This document shows positions 25,871 to 35,426 of a DNA stretch of 64,000 bases, one piece after another. The DNA comes from Caballeronia humi (GTDB lineage: Bacteria; Pseudomonadota; Gammaproteobacteria; Burkholderiales; Burkholderiaceae). The stretch lies in assembly GCF_001544475.1 (NCBI RefSeq), contig NZ_FCNW02000007.1:62001-126000 (forward strand). The letters run 5' to 3'. The notes under the pieces are model-generated. The model did no database searches and had not been told where the DNA came from. It saw only the letters and a list, made by a program, of their open reading frames with translations. Position numbers and translations under genes: made by a program. Each line of letters starts with the position of its first letter. Position 1 is the stretch's first letter.

Positions 25871-27394
25871 ATGACAGACAACAAACCGCCGCGGCTTGAA
25901 CTGCGGCATGCGAGCAAGTCGTTCGGGCGCGTGCGCGCACTCGGCGACGGCAGCCTGCAACTATGGCCCGGCGAAGTCCATGCATTGCTCGGTGAGAACG
26001 GCGCGGGCAAGTCGACGCTCGTCAAAATTCTCGCAGGTGTGCACCAGCCGGACTCGGGCGAACTGCTCGTCGAAGGCATCGCGCGACGTTTCGCCAATCC
26101 CGCCGAGGCGCGCGATGCCGGGCTCGCTGTGATCTACCAGGAGCCGACGCTCTTCGCCGATCTCTCGATCGCGGAGAATATCTACATGGGCCGCCAGCCG
26201 CGCGATGGACTGCGCCGCATTCGTTATGACGAGATGAATCGCGAAGTCGATGCGCTGCTTTCTACGCTCGGCGTCAACCTGCGCGCGGAGCGACTCGTGC
26301 GTGGTTTATCGATTGCGGATCAGCAGGTGGTGGAGATTGCGAAGGCGCTGTCGCTGAATGCAAACGTGCTGATCATGGACGAACCGACGGCCGCGCTGTC
26401 GCTGCCCGAAGTCGAGCGCCTGTTTGCAATCGTGCGCGCGCTGCGTGAACGCGACGTCGCGATCCTTTTCATCACGCATCGGCTCGACGAAGTGTTTGCG
26501 CTGACGCAGCGCATGACGATCATGCGCGATGGCGTGAAGGTCTTCGACGCACTCACCGCCGACATGACCATCGATGCGATCGTCAGCAAGATGGTCGGCC
26601 GCGATCTCGACACGTTCTATCCGAAAGCCGATGTGGCACGCGGCGAAGTGCGGCTGTCGGTGCGCGGTCTCACGCGCGAGGGTGTGTTCAAGAACGTTTC
26701 GTTCGACGTTCACGCGGGCGAGATCGTGGCTTTGGCGGGGCTCGTCGGCGCGGGGCGCAGCGAAGTGGCGCGGGCGATTTTCGGGATCGATCCAGTCGAT
26801 GCAGGCGAGGTCAGGATCGCGGGCAAACCGCTCGCGCTGGGCAAGCCAGCGACAGCCGTTCGCGCGGGCCTCGCGCTCGTGCCGGAGGATCGTCGCGCGC
26901 AAGGACTCGCGCTTGAGTTAAGCATCGCGCGCAACGCATCGCTCACAGTGCTCGGCAGGCTCGTTAAGCACGGGCTGATCAGCGCGAAAAGCGAATCGAC
27001 GCTCGCCGCCGATTGGGGCAAGCGTCTTCGCCTCAAGGCGAGCGATCTCGATGCACCGGTCGGCACGCTCTCAGGCGGCAATCAGCAGAAGGTCGTGCTC
27101 GGCAAGTGGCTCGCGACGAACCCGAAGGTACTGATCATCGATGAACCGACGCGCGGCATCGATGTCGGCGCGAAGGCGGAGGTGTATCGCACGCTCGCGG
27201 ATCTCGTGCGCGAAGGCATGGCGGTGCTGATGATTTCGAGCGAACTGCCCGAAGTGCTCGGCATGGCCGATCGCGTGCTCGTGATGCACGAAGGCCGCAT
27301 CAGCGCCGATATCGCGCGCGCCGATGCGAATGAAGAACGCGTGATGAGCGCCGCATTGGGCGCATCGCCGCAAGCCCTGGGACGCGCAGCATGA
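25871..27394 (+). CDS. rhaT: rhamnose ABC importer, duplicated ATPase
   Basis: A 507-residue RbsA-type protein with two ATPase halves. The first has Walker [10 protein letters not shown] near residue 40 and Walker [12 protein letters not shown] near 165. The second has a degenerate A loop GLVGAGRSE and an intact signature LSGGNQQK with Walker [12 protein letters not shown], the usual asymmetry of sugar ATPases. It energises import by the permeases at 27391 and 28424. The symbol follows the Rhizobium rhaSTPQ naming, not the unrelated E. coli rhaT permease. Leader element B precedes it; its stop overlaps the next ATG. Confidence 0.85.
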   Translation: MTDNKPPRLELRHASKSFGRVRALGDGSLQLWPGEVHALLGENGAGKSTLVKILAGVHQPDSGELLVEGIARRFANPAEARDAGLAVIYQEPTLFADLSIAENIYMGRQPRDGLRRIRYDEMNREVDALLSTLGVNLRAERLVRGLSIADQQVVEIAKALSLNANVLIMDEPTAALSLPEVERLFAIVRALRERDVAILFITHRLDEVFALTQRMTIMRDGVKVFDALTADMTIDAIVSKMVGRDLDTFYPKADVARGEVRLSVRGLTREGVFKNVSFDVHAGEIVALAGLVGAGRSEVARAIFGIDPVDAGEVRIAGKPLALGKPATAVRAGLALVPEDRRAQGLALELSIARNASLTVLGRLVKHGLISAKSESTLAADWGKRLRLKASDLDAPVGTLSGGNQQKVVLGKWLATNPKVLIIDEPTRGIDVGAKAEVYRTLADLVREGMAVLMISSELPEVLGMADRVLVMHEGRISADIARADANEERVMSAALGASPQALGRAA

Positions 27395-28431
27395 CACGAC
27401 ATTCCTCAACTATGCCCGCGATGCACGCGCCGAAACACAAGCGCCCGAACCTTCTCGGCGGACTAGCAAGAAGCCGCGAAGCGACGCTCTTTGCGGTGCT
27501 GATCGCGCTTGTCGCCGCGACGGCTGCCGTGAAGCCCGAGTTCCTCAATCTGCAAAATCTGCGGGACGTCCTGCTCAATGTGTCGATCATCGGCTTGCTC
27601 ACGGCGGGCATGACCGTCGTGATGCTGATGCGGCATATCGACTTGTCGGTGGCGTCGGTCGTTGGAGTGAGCGCGTATGCGGTCGGCAGCCTCTTCGTGA
27701 TGTTTCCGCAGATGCCGGTGATCGTCGCGATGCTCGCGGGCATCGGCATCGGTCTTGCGATTGGCGCGGTGAACGGCGTGCTCATTACGTTCGGTCGCGT
27801 GCCGTCGCTCGTCGCCACGCTCTCCACACTCTACATCGTGCGCGGCGCTGATTATGCGTGGGTCCACGGCGGCCAGATCAACGCAACGAGCCTGCCCGAT
27901 GCGTTCGCGCTCATCGCGACGGGATCGCTCTTCGGCGTGCCGAACCTCGTATTGATCGCGCTCGTCGTGCTCATCGCGCTTTCGGTGTATCTGAAGCAAT
28001 ATCGCGGTGGACGCGAGCATTACGCGATCGGCTCGAATCCGGAGGCCGCACGGCTCGCGGGGATTCGCGTCGAGCGCCGCGTGATGATCGGCTTCCTGCT
28101 GTCGGGCGCGATCGCCGGTCTTGCCGGGGTGCTGTGGCTTGCGCGCTTCGGCACCGTCGATGCCAGCACGGCCAAGGGCATCGAACTGCAGGTGGTCGCT
28201 GCAGCGGTCGTGGGCAGTGTCGCGATCACGGGCGGCGTGGGCACGGTGACCGGCGCGACGCTCGGCGCGCTCGTGCTCGGCGTGATCAACATCGCGCTTG
28301 TCGTGCTGCGCGTATCGCCTTTCTGGCAGCAAGCGATTCAAGGCGCGTTGATCGTCGCGGCGATCACGCTCGATACGCTGCTTGCCCGCTCCGTCGCAAA
28401 ACGCATGATGAGGAAACGCGATCATGGCTAA
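27391..28431 (+). CDS. rhaP: rhamnose ABC importer permease 1
   Basis: A 346-residue BPD_transp_2 (RbsC-like) permease with 8-10 hydrophobic segments. The segment [17 protein letters not shown] and the [13 protein letters not shown] cytoplasmic loop, which contacts the ATPase, are family markers. It overlaps the ATPase gene by 4 bp and the second permease by 8 bp. Confidence 0.85.
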   Translation: MTRHSSTMPAMHAPKHKRPNLLGGLARSREATLFAVLIALVAATAAVKPEFLNLQNLRDVLLNVSIIGLLTAGMTVVMLMRHIDLSVASVVGVSAYAVGSLFVMFPQMPVIVAMLAGIGIGLAIGAVNGVLITFGRVPSLVATLSTLYIVRGADYAWVHGGQINATSLPDAFALIATGSLFGVPNLVLIALVVLIALSVYLKQYRGGREHYAIGSNPEAARLAGIRVERRVMIGFLLSGAIAGLAGVLWLARFGTVDASTAKGIELQVVAAAVVGSVAITGGVGTVTGATLGALVLGVINIALVVLRVSPFWQQAIQGALIVAAITLDTLLARSVAKRMMRKRDHG

Positions 28432-29428
28432 ACCCGATTCCGCTCTGTCCACCACGAAGCGCCGCCACCTGCAATGGGAAGCGATGCTCGTGATCGTGCT
28501 CGCCGTCTCGCTGATCGGCGGACGCGTGCTCTCGCCGATGTTCCTCTCCGGCGCCAACCTCTCCAACATGCTCGCGGATTTCACCGAGATCGCGCTGATC
28601 GCCTTGCCGATGACGCTCATCATCATCGCGGCGGAGATCGATTTGTCGGTGGCGTCCGTGCTCGGTGCATCGAGCGCGCTGATGGGCGTGCTGTGGCACA
28701 TGGGGTTGCCGATGCCGCTCGTCATCGCGATCGTGCTCGTTGCCGGCACGCTGGCCGGGCTGCTCAACGGCCTCGTGATCGTGCGCTTCAACCTGCCGTC
28801 GCTCGCGGTCACGATCGGCACGCTCGCGCTGTTTCGCGGGCTCGCCTACGTGCTGCTCGGCGATCAGGCCATCGCGGATTTTCCGGCGTCGTACACGGCG
28901 TTCGGCATCGAAACGATTGCGGCCACCTTCCTGCCGATGCCGTTCATCCTTGTGATACTCGGCGCCATCGTCTTCACGGTGCTGCTGCAGGCGACGCCCT
29001 TTGGCCGCAGCCTCTATGCGATCGGCGCGAACCCGGTGGCCGCGCAGTTTTCGGGCATCGACGTCGCGCGCACCAAGCTCAGGCTCTTTATGCTTTCGGG
29101 CGCGATGGCGGCGCTTGCGGGCGTCGTCTACACGCTGCGCTTCACGAGCGCGCGCGGCGACAACGGCGAAGGCTTCGAGCTCTCGGTGATCGCGGCGGTG
29201 CTGTTCGGGGGCGTGAGCATTTTTGGCGGACGCGGATCGATGATCGGCGTGCTGCTGTCGCTGCTCATCATCGGCGTGTTGCGCAACGCGCTGACGCTCG
29301 CTGACGTATCGAGCGAAACGCTCACCATCGTGACCGGCGCGCTGCTGCTTTCGTCGGTATTGATCCCTAACCTCGTCGCGCGCTGGAGGGCGACGCGTGA
29401 AAAGCGCTTGATGGCGCAAACGCTTTAA
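28424..29428 (+). CDS. rhaQ: rhamnose ABC importer permease 2
   Basis: A 334-residue RbsC-like permease, homologous to its neighbour: [20 protein letters not shown] and the NPVAAQFSGIDVARTKL coupling loop. Two different permeases would form the heterodimeric channel, as in the rhizobial rhamnose system. Its ATG lies 8 bp inside the preceding gene, in another frame. Confidence 0.85.
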   Translation: MAKPDSALSTTKRRHLQWEAMLVIVLAVSLIGGRVLSPMFLSGANLSNMLADFTEIALIALPMTLIIIAAEIDLSVASVLGASSALMGVLWHMGLPMPLVIAIVLVAGTLAGLLNGLVIVRFNLPSLAVTIGTLALFRGLAYVLLGDQAIADFPASYTAFGIETIAATFLPMPFILVILGAIVFTVLLQATPFGRSLYAIGANPVAAQFSGIDVARTKLRLFMLSGAMAALAGVVYTLRFTSARGDNGEGFELSVIAAVLFGGVSIFGGRGSMIGVLLSLLIIGVLRNALTLADVSSETLTIVTGALLLSSVLIPNLVARWRATREKRLMAQTL

Positions 29429-29496
29429 GGAAGTTTTTCATAACCGCGCGTCGAAGACTTCGTAGAAGCCGCGCGCGACATCAGGAGACTCAGCAC

Positions 29497-30510
29497 ATGT
29501 TCAGACCATTACGATCGATCCGCCAGCCGGTGCTGGCCGCTGCGTTGCTGGCGGCGTGCGTGGCGATGACGGCCAACGCTGCCGAACTCAAGAGCGGTCT
29601 CAAGATCGCCTTCGTGCCCAAACAGATCAACAACCCGTATGAAGTGATCGCCGACGATGGCGGCATGGCGGCCATCAAGGAGATGAAGGGGCAGGGCAAG
29701 GTGGTGGGGCCCTCGGATGCGGGTGCGTCGTCGCAGGTGTCGTACATCAACACGCTCATCACGCAGAAGCAGGACGCGGTCGTGATCGCAGCGAACGATG
29801 CCAACGCGGTCGTGCCGTATCTGAAGAAGGCGATGTCGCAAGGGATCAAGGTTGTGACGTTCGACTCCGATACCGCGCCGGAAGGCCGTCAGATCTTCGT
29901 GAACCAGGCCGATTCGGAATCGATCGGACGCGGACAGATCCAGTTGCTCTCGAAGCTCGTCGGCGGCGAGGGCGAGTTCGCGATTCTCTCCGCGACGCCG
30001 AATGCGACGAACCAGAACACGTGGATCAAGTGGATGCAGGAGGAATTGAAGAAGCCCGAGTATGCGAAGCTGAAGCTCGTGAAGATCGCTTATGGCAATG
30101 ACGATGATCAGAAGTCGTTCGTCGAGACGCAGGGCTTGTTGCAGGCTTATCCGAACCTGAAGGGGATTGTGGCGCCGACGTCGGTCGGGATCGCGGCGGC
30201 GGCGCGTTATATCCAGTCGTCGCCGTCGAAGGGCAAGGTTGCGGTGACCGGGCTCGGCACGCCGAACCAGATGCGCGCGTTCGTGAAGAACGGTACCGTG
30301 AAGGCTTTCCAGTTGTGGGATCCGGGTCAACTCGGCTATCTCGCAGCGTTCGCGGCGGCTAATCTCGCATCGGGGACGATCTCGGGCAAGGAAGGTGAGT
30401 CGTTTGAAGCGGGCAAGCTCGGCAAGCGTACGGTCGGCAAGAGCGGCGAAGTGATTCTCGGACCGCCGACTACGTTTGATAGCGCGAATATTGATAGTTT
30501 CAATTTCTAG
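29497..30510 (+). CDS. rhaS: rhamnose ABC importer, periplasmic binding protein
   Basis: A 337-residue type-I periplasmic binding protein. The signal peptide covers 1-28 (basic RSIRQP, core AALLAACVAMTAN, A-A cleavage). The mature chain opens with LKIAFVPKQINNPY, the family's first strand, and contains VISANDANA-type and VTFDSDTAPEGR ligand loops. It captures rhamnose for the two permeases. The gene lies last in the operon, 68 bp after the permease, with AGGAG upstream and a terminator following. Confidence 0.86.
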   Translation: MFRPLRSIRQPVLAAALLAACVAMTANAAELKSGLKIAFVPKQINNPYEVIADDGGMAAIKEMKGQGKVVGPSDAGASSQVSYINTLITQKQDAVVIAANDANAVVPYLKKAMSQGIKVVTFDSDTAPEGRQIFVNQADSESIGRGQIQLLSKLVGGEGEFAILSATPNATNQNTWIKWMQEELKKPEYAKLKLVKIAYGNDDDQKSFVETQGLLQAYPNLKGIVAPTSVGIAAAARYIQSSPSKGKVAVTGLGTPNQMRAFVKNGTVKAFQLWDPGQLGYLAAFAAANLASGTISGKEGESFEAGKLGKRTVGKSGEVILGPPTTFDSANIDSFNF

Positions 30511-30520
30511 GCTGATTGAG

Positions 30521-30565
30521 CAGGCAAGCGGGTTGTTCCGGCTTACCTGTTGGCTTTTGCGTTTT
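30521..30565 (+). terminator. Rho-independent terminator of the rhamnose transport operon
   Basis: CAGGCAAGC (30521-30529) pairs with GCTTACCTG (30541-30549) with one mismatch, followed by TTTTGCGTTTTT. Confidence 0.6.
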
Positions 30566-30670
30566 TCCGGTGGCGGCGCTCCGTTAGCAGTTGAGATAGC
30601 TTGCAACTTAAGGACGGTGGTTTTCCCGCGCCGCAGCCTGTGGGAAATGTAGGGAAATGGATGCTTGACG

Positions 30671-30704
30671 GGGCGGTGGGGAACAAAATTTTCCCCACCC
30701 GCCC
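30671..30704. repeat. inverted repeat / strong hairpin without T tail
   Basis: GGGCGGTGGGGAA (30671-30683) faces TTCCCCACCCGCCC (30691-30704) around an A/T-rich centre. The stem is long, but no T run follows, so it is not a standard terminator for either strand. Confidence 0.45.
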
Positions 30705-30781
30705 GCCGCCCGCAAACGCTTATGCGGCAGGCCGATTAATCACAGGGTGTGATGTACCCACAGCTGAGCGGACCACTCCCC

Positions 30782-31390
30782 TCACTTCACCGCCGTCCCA
30801 CTCCGCAGCACCTGTACCGCCGTGGCCGACACGAACTCCGCCTGCACCGAATCGCCCACCTTCAAGTCCTTGAGCGAAACATCCGGCGAAACTTCGAATA
30901 CCTCCGTACGTGAAGGCCCACGCATCGTGATCAGCCGCTTCTTCGCATCGATTTTCTGAATCGTCGCAAGGATCTGCACACTGCGCGCCGTCGCCGTCAC
31001 GCCGCCCGAAGCAGGAATCACCGCCTCCGTCTCGACACGCTCGCGAATACCGTTCGACTTGACCTTCGTCGCGCGCACGAGCAGCGCATTGCGATACTGG
31101 ATGTTGACCGTATCGCCGATACGCAGTTTCTTCACATCGCCGACCTCCGGATTCACCGCGATCTCGACGATACGTCCCTGCGGCCCCTGCAACGCGACGC
31201 TGTTCGTCGCCGGATCGATGCCGACGACATGCGCCTGCACCTCCGCAATCGCGGCAGCACCGCGCGCATCGGTACTCGCGCCCGATGCCGCGTCCTGCGC
31301 GAACGCCGGGTAAGCGAGCGCGAGCGTAGCAACAGCCACGCTGCGGACGAGGACCGCGTGCAGGACGCGTGATTGAGCTTGAAATGACAT
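30782..31390 (-). CDS. secreted protein with two DUF5666-like repeats
   Basis: A 202-residue exported protein. The signal peptide covers 1-31 (ending YPAFA-Q). The mature part holds two similar beta-rich units of about 55 residues, each with an ID(A/P)xxxxVxLxGPxG opening and a KxLxxGDxVxxxx end (around 50-105 and 135-195). The gene at 53085 encodes a paralogue with the same plan. A GAAGGAGCACCGC site precedes ATG 31390. An OB-like fold is likely; function unknown. Confidence 0.65.
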   Translation of the reverse strand: MSFQAQSRVLHAVLVRSVAVATLALAYPAFAQDAASGASTDARGAAAIAEVQAHVVGIDPATNSVALQGPQGRIVEIAVNPEVGDVKKLRIGDTVNIQYRNALLVRATKVKSNGIRERVETEAVIPASGGVTATARSVQILATIQKIDAKKRLITMRGPSRTEVFEVSPDVSLKDLKVGDSVQAEFVSATAVQVLRSGTAVK

Positions 31391-31437
31391 GCGGTGCTCC
31401 TTCGATGGAGGTGAGAGAAGATTTGGCGCCATGCCGC

Positions 31438-31842
31438 CTAGCGCCGTGATTTCGACAGCAAATGCCCCAGCCCGAGATTCGTTGCGATCTGCCAGATGTA
31501 GACGCGCGAGAAGCGCACGCCGAAGCGCCGCTCGATCAACGCGCGCAATCGCGCATTGGTCCACGCATCGCTTTCGAAGCCATGCTCGCGGGCCGAGCCT
31601 TTTAGCGCAGCCGCGATCCATTCGAGCGCCTGCTGGTCGAGCGCGGACGCGCGTCCACCGACGCCCATCTTCTGCAGCGCTTCGAGCCCGCCCGCCGATA
31701 CGATCGCCTGATAGCGCTTGACCGTCTGCATCGACAGATGCAGACGCTCGGCGACGTCTTCGACCGATGCACCGTCGAGCAGCATCCTGCCGGCGGTCAT
31801 TCGCCTCACGACGCTCGGAAGGTTTTCTGGTCGAGAAAGCAT
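31438..31842 (-). CDS. IS630-type HTH protein (transposase N-domain only)
   Basis: A 134-residue protein with two helix-turn-helix units. The first is residues about 8-50 (RMTAGRMLLDGASVEDVAERLHL, then MQTVKRYQ). The second is a winged unit at 90-130 (LRALIERRFGVRFSRVYIWQIATNLGLG). This is the DNA-binding N-terminal half of IS630-like transposases. The catalytic DDE half is absent and I see no terminal inverted repeats. It is either a decayed insertion element or a domesticated DNA-binding protein. It is 47 bp upstream of the secreted-protein gene, in the same direction. Confidence 0.65.
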   Translation of the reverse strand: MLSRPENLPSVVRRMTAGRMLLDGASVEDVAERLHLSMQTVKRYQAIVSAGGLEALQKMGVGGRASALDQQALEWIAAALKGSAREHGFESDAWTNARLRALIERRFGVRFSRVYIWQIATNLGLGHLLSKSRR

Positions 31843-32466
31843 CTGCGCACTCGCCGTTGTGATTGCCTTGCATCGGACTGGCGCCGGTCATGAAGAGCGC
31901 CATGCCGCGAGTCGAAAGAAGCGCATTCCGTATTGCCGACGCCGATTTCCCGAAGCTCCTTACAGCATGTATCAATAAACGTTTTATCGGAGATTTGGGC
32001 AAATGGCATTTAAATTTTGTTCTTGAATTTTCATTTCATTTTTCCTATGGGTACCGCGTCAACGAATGAATTAAGCAGGTGAAAACGCTTAATGAAATGG
32101 ATAGCGCTCGCGTTGCAAATTTGGCGTCAGTCACAAAATGTTCTTGGCATCGGCGAAAAACGTTTGTTAGCATCTATCAACAATCAAGCATAAGCTCGCT
32201 GTAAGCATCCATCCGCGCGAACGCTGAAAATCGCGCGTCTGCCCACGTTTTCCGAGGAACGTGTATGGCCGTGCTTCCCTGTCTGCCCGCTAGCCGGGAC
32301 CTGCTGTTCGATTGACGCAGCACTTTCGGCCGGACCTCTGCCGAATCGGCGCAGCCATGCGCCGCCAGAATTCGATCGTATTTCTCTAAACGCCCTTTTC
32401 AAAAGGACGGGTAGATTCCTGCGCCTTTTTATTTGCGAAGATCGAATGGAAACCTGAAGGGTCGAG
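31843..32466. other. intergenic region, A/T-rich, no gene seen
   Basis: About 620 bp. The stretch 31970-32110 is much richer in A/T than the rest of the window and holds an inverted repeat ATTAAGC-N10-GCTTAAT at 32070-32093, a possible operator. The part 32180-32460 is upstream of the DUF1254 gene and probably carries its promoter. No reading frame here has a ribosome binding site or family resemblance. Confidence 0.45.
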
Positions 32467-33882
32467 ATGAACGCAATTCGACGAAGTGCACTCGAACTGT
32501 TGAGTCGAATATTCGCGCCATTGCTCGGTGCTTTATGCGCATGCCTGATCATGAGCAGCGCGGCGCATGCGCAGGCCGCGCCGGATGAGACGCGGGCAAC
32601 CGCAAAGGAAGCGTTCATTTATGCGTATCCGATGCTCTTCAACTACAAGACGCTCTATCAGCAGACCGTCGACAAGCAATCGAATTCGTACGTTGGCGGC
32701 TTCGGGAGGTTCCGTCATTATTCGCAACCGTATGGTCCGCAGAACAAGGACATCGTCACGCCTAACAACGACACGCCCTATTCATGGGTGTGGCTCGATC
32801 TGCGCCACGAACCGTGGGTGCTGAGCGTGCCGGCGATTCCCGACAAGCGCTACTACGTGTTTCAGTGGATCGACCTCTTCACGTACAACTTCGCGTACGT
32901 CGGATCGCGCACGACGGGTGAGAAGGCAGGTCACTATCTCTTCGCCGGACCGCACTGGAACGGTGAGACTCCGCCGGGCATCGACCGCGTGTTCCGCTCG
33001 GAAACGGATTTTATCGTCGCGCTCGGGCGTACCGCGCTCGATGGTCCGTCGGATGTCAAGAACGTGCAGCGCATCCAGCAGCAGTACAAGGTCGCGCCGC
33101 TTTCCGCGTTCGAGCACAAGGCGCCGCCGCCGCCCATGCCCGCTGTCAGCTTTCCGAAGTGGGACGAGGCGCGCGCGACGTCCATCGATTTCATTGCTTA
33201 CCTGAACTTCCTGCTGCAATTCACGCAGCCGGCGAATGCGTCTGAAGTGGCGCTGATGCAGCGCTTCGAGAAGATCGGCATCGGCGCAGGCAGGCCTTTC
33301 GATGCCGCGAAGCTCGATGCACCGACGCGCGACGCGATCGCGGCTGGCGTGCAGGACGGCAAGGCCGCGCTGGCCACGTCGATAAAGGCGACGACGAGTT
33401 CCTACGATCTCTTCGGCACGCGCGAGGAGATGAAGAACGACTACATGAAGCGCGCCGTCGCGGCCGCGATGGGCATCTACGGGAATACGAAAGACGAGGC
33501 GGTCTACGTCGGCTATCACGAGGACGCTGAGCACAGGCCGCTCGTTGGCACGCAGCCTTACGTGCTGCATTTCGACAAGAAAGACCTGCCGCCCGCGCGC
33601 TTTTTCTGGTCGATGACGATGTACGAACTGCCAGGGCGCGGTCTCGTCGCGAATCCGATCAATCGCTATTCGATCGGCGATCGCACGCGGGGCCTCAAGT
33701 ACGGCGCCGATGGCTCGCTCGATCTCTACGTGCAGCACGTCTCGCCGGGCAAGGATAAGGCGTCGAACTGGCTGCCCGCGCCGGCCGGCGCCTACACGGT
33801 GATCATGCGCATCTATGGTCCGGAGGCACCGGTCTTCGACGGCAGCTGGCAGATCGTCAAGCCGGTCAAGGCGGGCGGTTGA
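32467..33882 (+). CDS. secreted DUF1254/DUF1214 protein
   Basis: A 471-residue exported protein. The signal peptide ends near residue 37 (SSAAHAQA). Residues about 60-190 are DUF1254 (AFIYAYPMLFNYKTLYQ, TPNNDTPYSWVWLDLR, YYVFQWIDLFTYNF). The C-terminal 110 residues are DUF1214 (PPARFFWSMTMYELPGRGLVANPINRYSIGDRT). These proteins are periplasmic and common in soil bacteria; their reaction is unknown. It heads a run of three genes with an outer-membrane MetA-type protein and a 139-aa protein, which suggests a shared task at the envelope. Confidence 0.85.
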   Translation: MNAIRRSALELLSRIFAPLLGALCACLIMSSAAHAQAAPDETRATAKEAFIYAYPMLFNYKTLYQQTVDKQSNSYVGGFGRFRHYSQPYGPQNKDIVTPNNDTPYSWVWLDLRHEPWVLSVPAIPDKRYYVFQWIDLFTYNFAYVGSRTTGEKAGHYLFAGPHWNGETPPGIDRVFRSETDFIVALGRTALDGPSDVKNVQRIQQQYKVAPLSAFEHKAPPPPMPAVSFPKWDEARATSIDFIAYLNFLLQFTQPANASEVALMQRFEKIGIGAGRPFDAAKLDAPTRDAIAAGVQDGKAALATSIKATTSSYDLFGTREEMKNDYMKRAVAAAMGIYGNTKDEAVYVGYHEDAEHRPLVGTQPYVLHFDKKDLPPARFFWSMTMYELPGRGLVANPINRYSIGDRTRGLKYGADGSLDLYVQHVSPGKDKASNWLPAPAGAYTVIMRIYGPEAPVFDGSWQIVKPVKAGG

Positions 33883-33942
33883 TCGAATGAAACCACGCAC
33901 GCACTCTGGCTCGAATCCCAACCGATGGCCCGGGAGGTCGTC

Positions 33943-34896
33943 ATGAACGCATGGTGCTCAACATCGAAGGCGGCAATCGTGACGACGGCGGTATCGGCGG
34001 CGCTCGTCGCATCGATGCCGCTCCATGCAACCGAAGGCGGCATCGGCCGGCCGATCACCGGCCAGCAGGTGACGCCTTACGCGGGCGTCGTGCCGCCGAC
34101 CTCCGACTGGATCGTCACGCTGACGACGATCTTCTACGAAGGCAAGCTCGGCGCGAGCAAGACGATTCCGATCGCGGGCACGGTCACGGCGGGTCTCGAC
34201 TACAACGTCGTCTACGTGCAGGCGAACCTCATCAAGACCTGGGGAATCACGGCGGGCGGCTGGAACTTCGCATCGTCAATCGGTGTGCCGGTGCAGTACA
34301 CGAACGCGTCGTCGTTCAACGGCATCCTGCCCAACGACCACTCGACCGAGTTCGCCGACCTCTTCTTCGTGCCGGTCATCGCGGGCTACCACCTGACGAA
34401 GACCGACCACATCGCGTTCAGTGTGCAGATGTATGCGCCGAGCGGCGCGTACAACGAGAACCGCCTCGCGAATGCCGGACAAAACACGTGGACGTTCATC
34501 CCGACCGTGTCGTACACGAAGCTCTTCCCGGCGCAGGACGTGGAACTGTCGGTGAACTACGGCGTGAACTTCTACACGACCAACAACGCGACTGATTACC
34601 ACAACGCGCCGCTCTCCGTCCTCGACGTGCTCGCGCTTAAACGCTTCAAGGGCGGCTGGGGCGTGGGCGTCGTGGGCGGCTGGATCCAGCAGCTCGGCGA
34701 CGACACCGGCGGCCTCGCGGACCGTCTGGGCGGAGCGAGCGGCAACTCGGTGGGCTTGGGGCCGATCGTGACGTGGGCGGGCAAGGTCGGCAAGACGCCG
34801 GTATCGGCGGCGTTTCGCTGGGTGAACGAAGTCGAGGCGCACAAGCGCCCGCGCGGCAACGCGGTGCAGCTATCGGTCAGCGCGACCTTCGAGTGA
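33943..34896 (+). CDS. MetA/SphA-family outer-membrane protein
   Basis: A 317-residue protein with a signal peptide (cleavage near LHA-TEGG, about residue 32). The rest is alternating beta strands with aromatic girdles, ending in Phe-Glu, consistent with an outer-membrane beta barrel. The TEGGIGRPITG start and YAPSGAYNENRLANAGQNTWTF-type central strand are marks of the phenol-degradation MetA pathway family, proposed to import hydrophobic compounds. ATG 33943 has CGGGAGG upstream. Confidence 0.78.
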   Translation: MNAWCSTSKAAIVTTAVSAALVASMPLHATEGGIGRPITGQQVTPYAGVVPPTSDWIVTLTTIFYEGKLGASKTIPIAGTVTAGLDYNVVYVQANLIKTWGITAGGWNFASSIGVPVQYTNASSFNGILPNDHSTEFADLFFVPVIAGYHLTKTDHIAFSVQMYAPSGAYNENRLANAGQNTWTFIPTVSYTKLFPAQDVELSVNYGVNFYTTNNATDYHNAPLSVLDVLALKRFKGGWGVGVVGGWIQQLGDDTGGLADRLGGASGNSVGLGPIVTWAGKVGKTPVSAAFRWVNEVEAHKRPRGNAVQLSVSATFE

Positions 34897-34916
34897 GAAC
34901 ACGTAAAGGAGCCATC

Positions 34917-35336
34917 ATGAACACAACGACGAACGGGGCAACCTCACGGCCGATCGCCGAACGCATCACCCGCGCGCTCGTACGCGCAGCGGCCGCCGAT
35001 GGCGTGCTGCCCTACGTGAGATTCCACGCGATGTTCGAGCGCACGGTGCCGCTCACCGAGCGATATCGCGTGCTGGAGAGCGCGGTGCGCACGCTCGCGG
35101 ATGTATCGGCGGTGGATTACGGCGTGCTGCTCGCCTGCGACAACGGCCTGCCCGGCCCCGACTTCTTCCAGCGCTTTCGCAAATTTCGCAACGGCGAATA
35201 TGCGGCGGTGGTCGGATCGTCGCCGCTTCAGTACGTGACGATGAAGCAGAAGCGGCTGATTGCATCGGCGGAACGCGCGCGCGTCTATGAGCACGCGCGC
35301 GAGCAGGCGGGACGCACGGAAAGGGCGTGCGCGTAA
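34917..35336 (+). CDS. conserved hypothetical protein, 139 aa
   Basis: A soluble, basic, mostly helical protein with no signal peptide. AAAGGAG precedes ATG 34917, and the gene follows the MetA-type gene by 20 bp, so it is co-transcribed. A central hydrophobic strand VDYGVLLACDNGLPGPDFF is its most distinctive part. I recognise no family. Confidence 0.6.
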   Translation: MNTTTNGATSRPIAERITRALVRAAAADGVLPYVRFHAMFERTVPLTERYRVLESAVRTLADVSAVDYGVLLACDNGLPGPDFFQRFRKFRNGEYAAVVGSSPLQYVTMKQKRLIASAERARVYEHAREQAGRTERACA

Positions 35337-35426
35337 AGGCAAATCGCAGGGAACAACGCAGCCACCGCCCGCGCCGATAACACGGGGCCCCGGGATGCCT
35401 GTTGACAGCCTTCGTTCAAAACCGCG

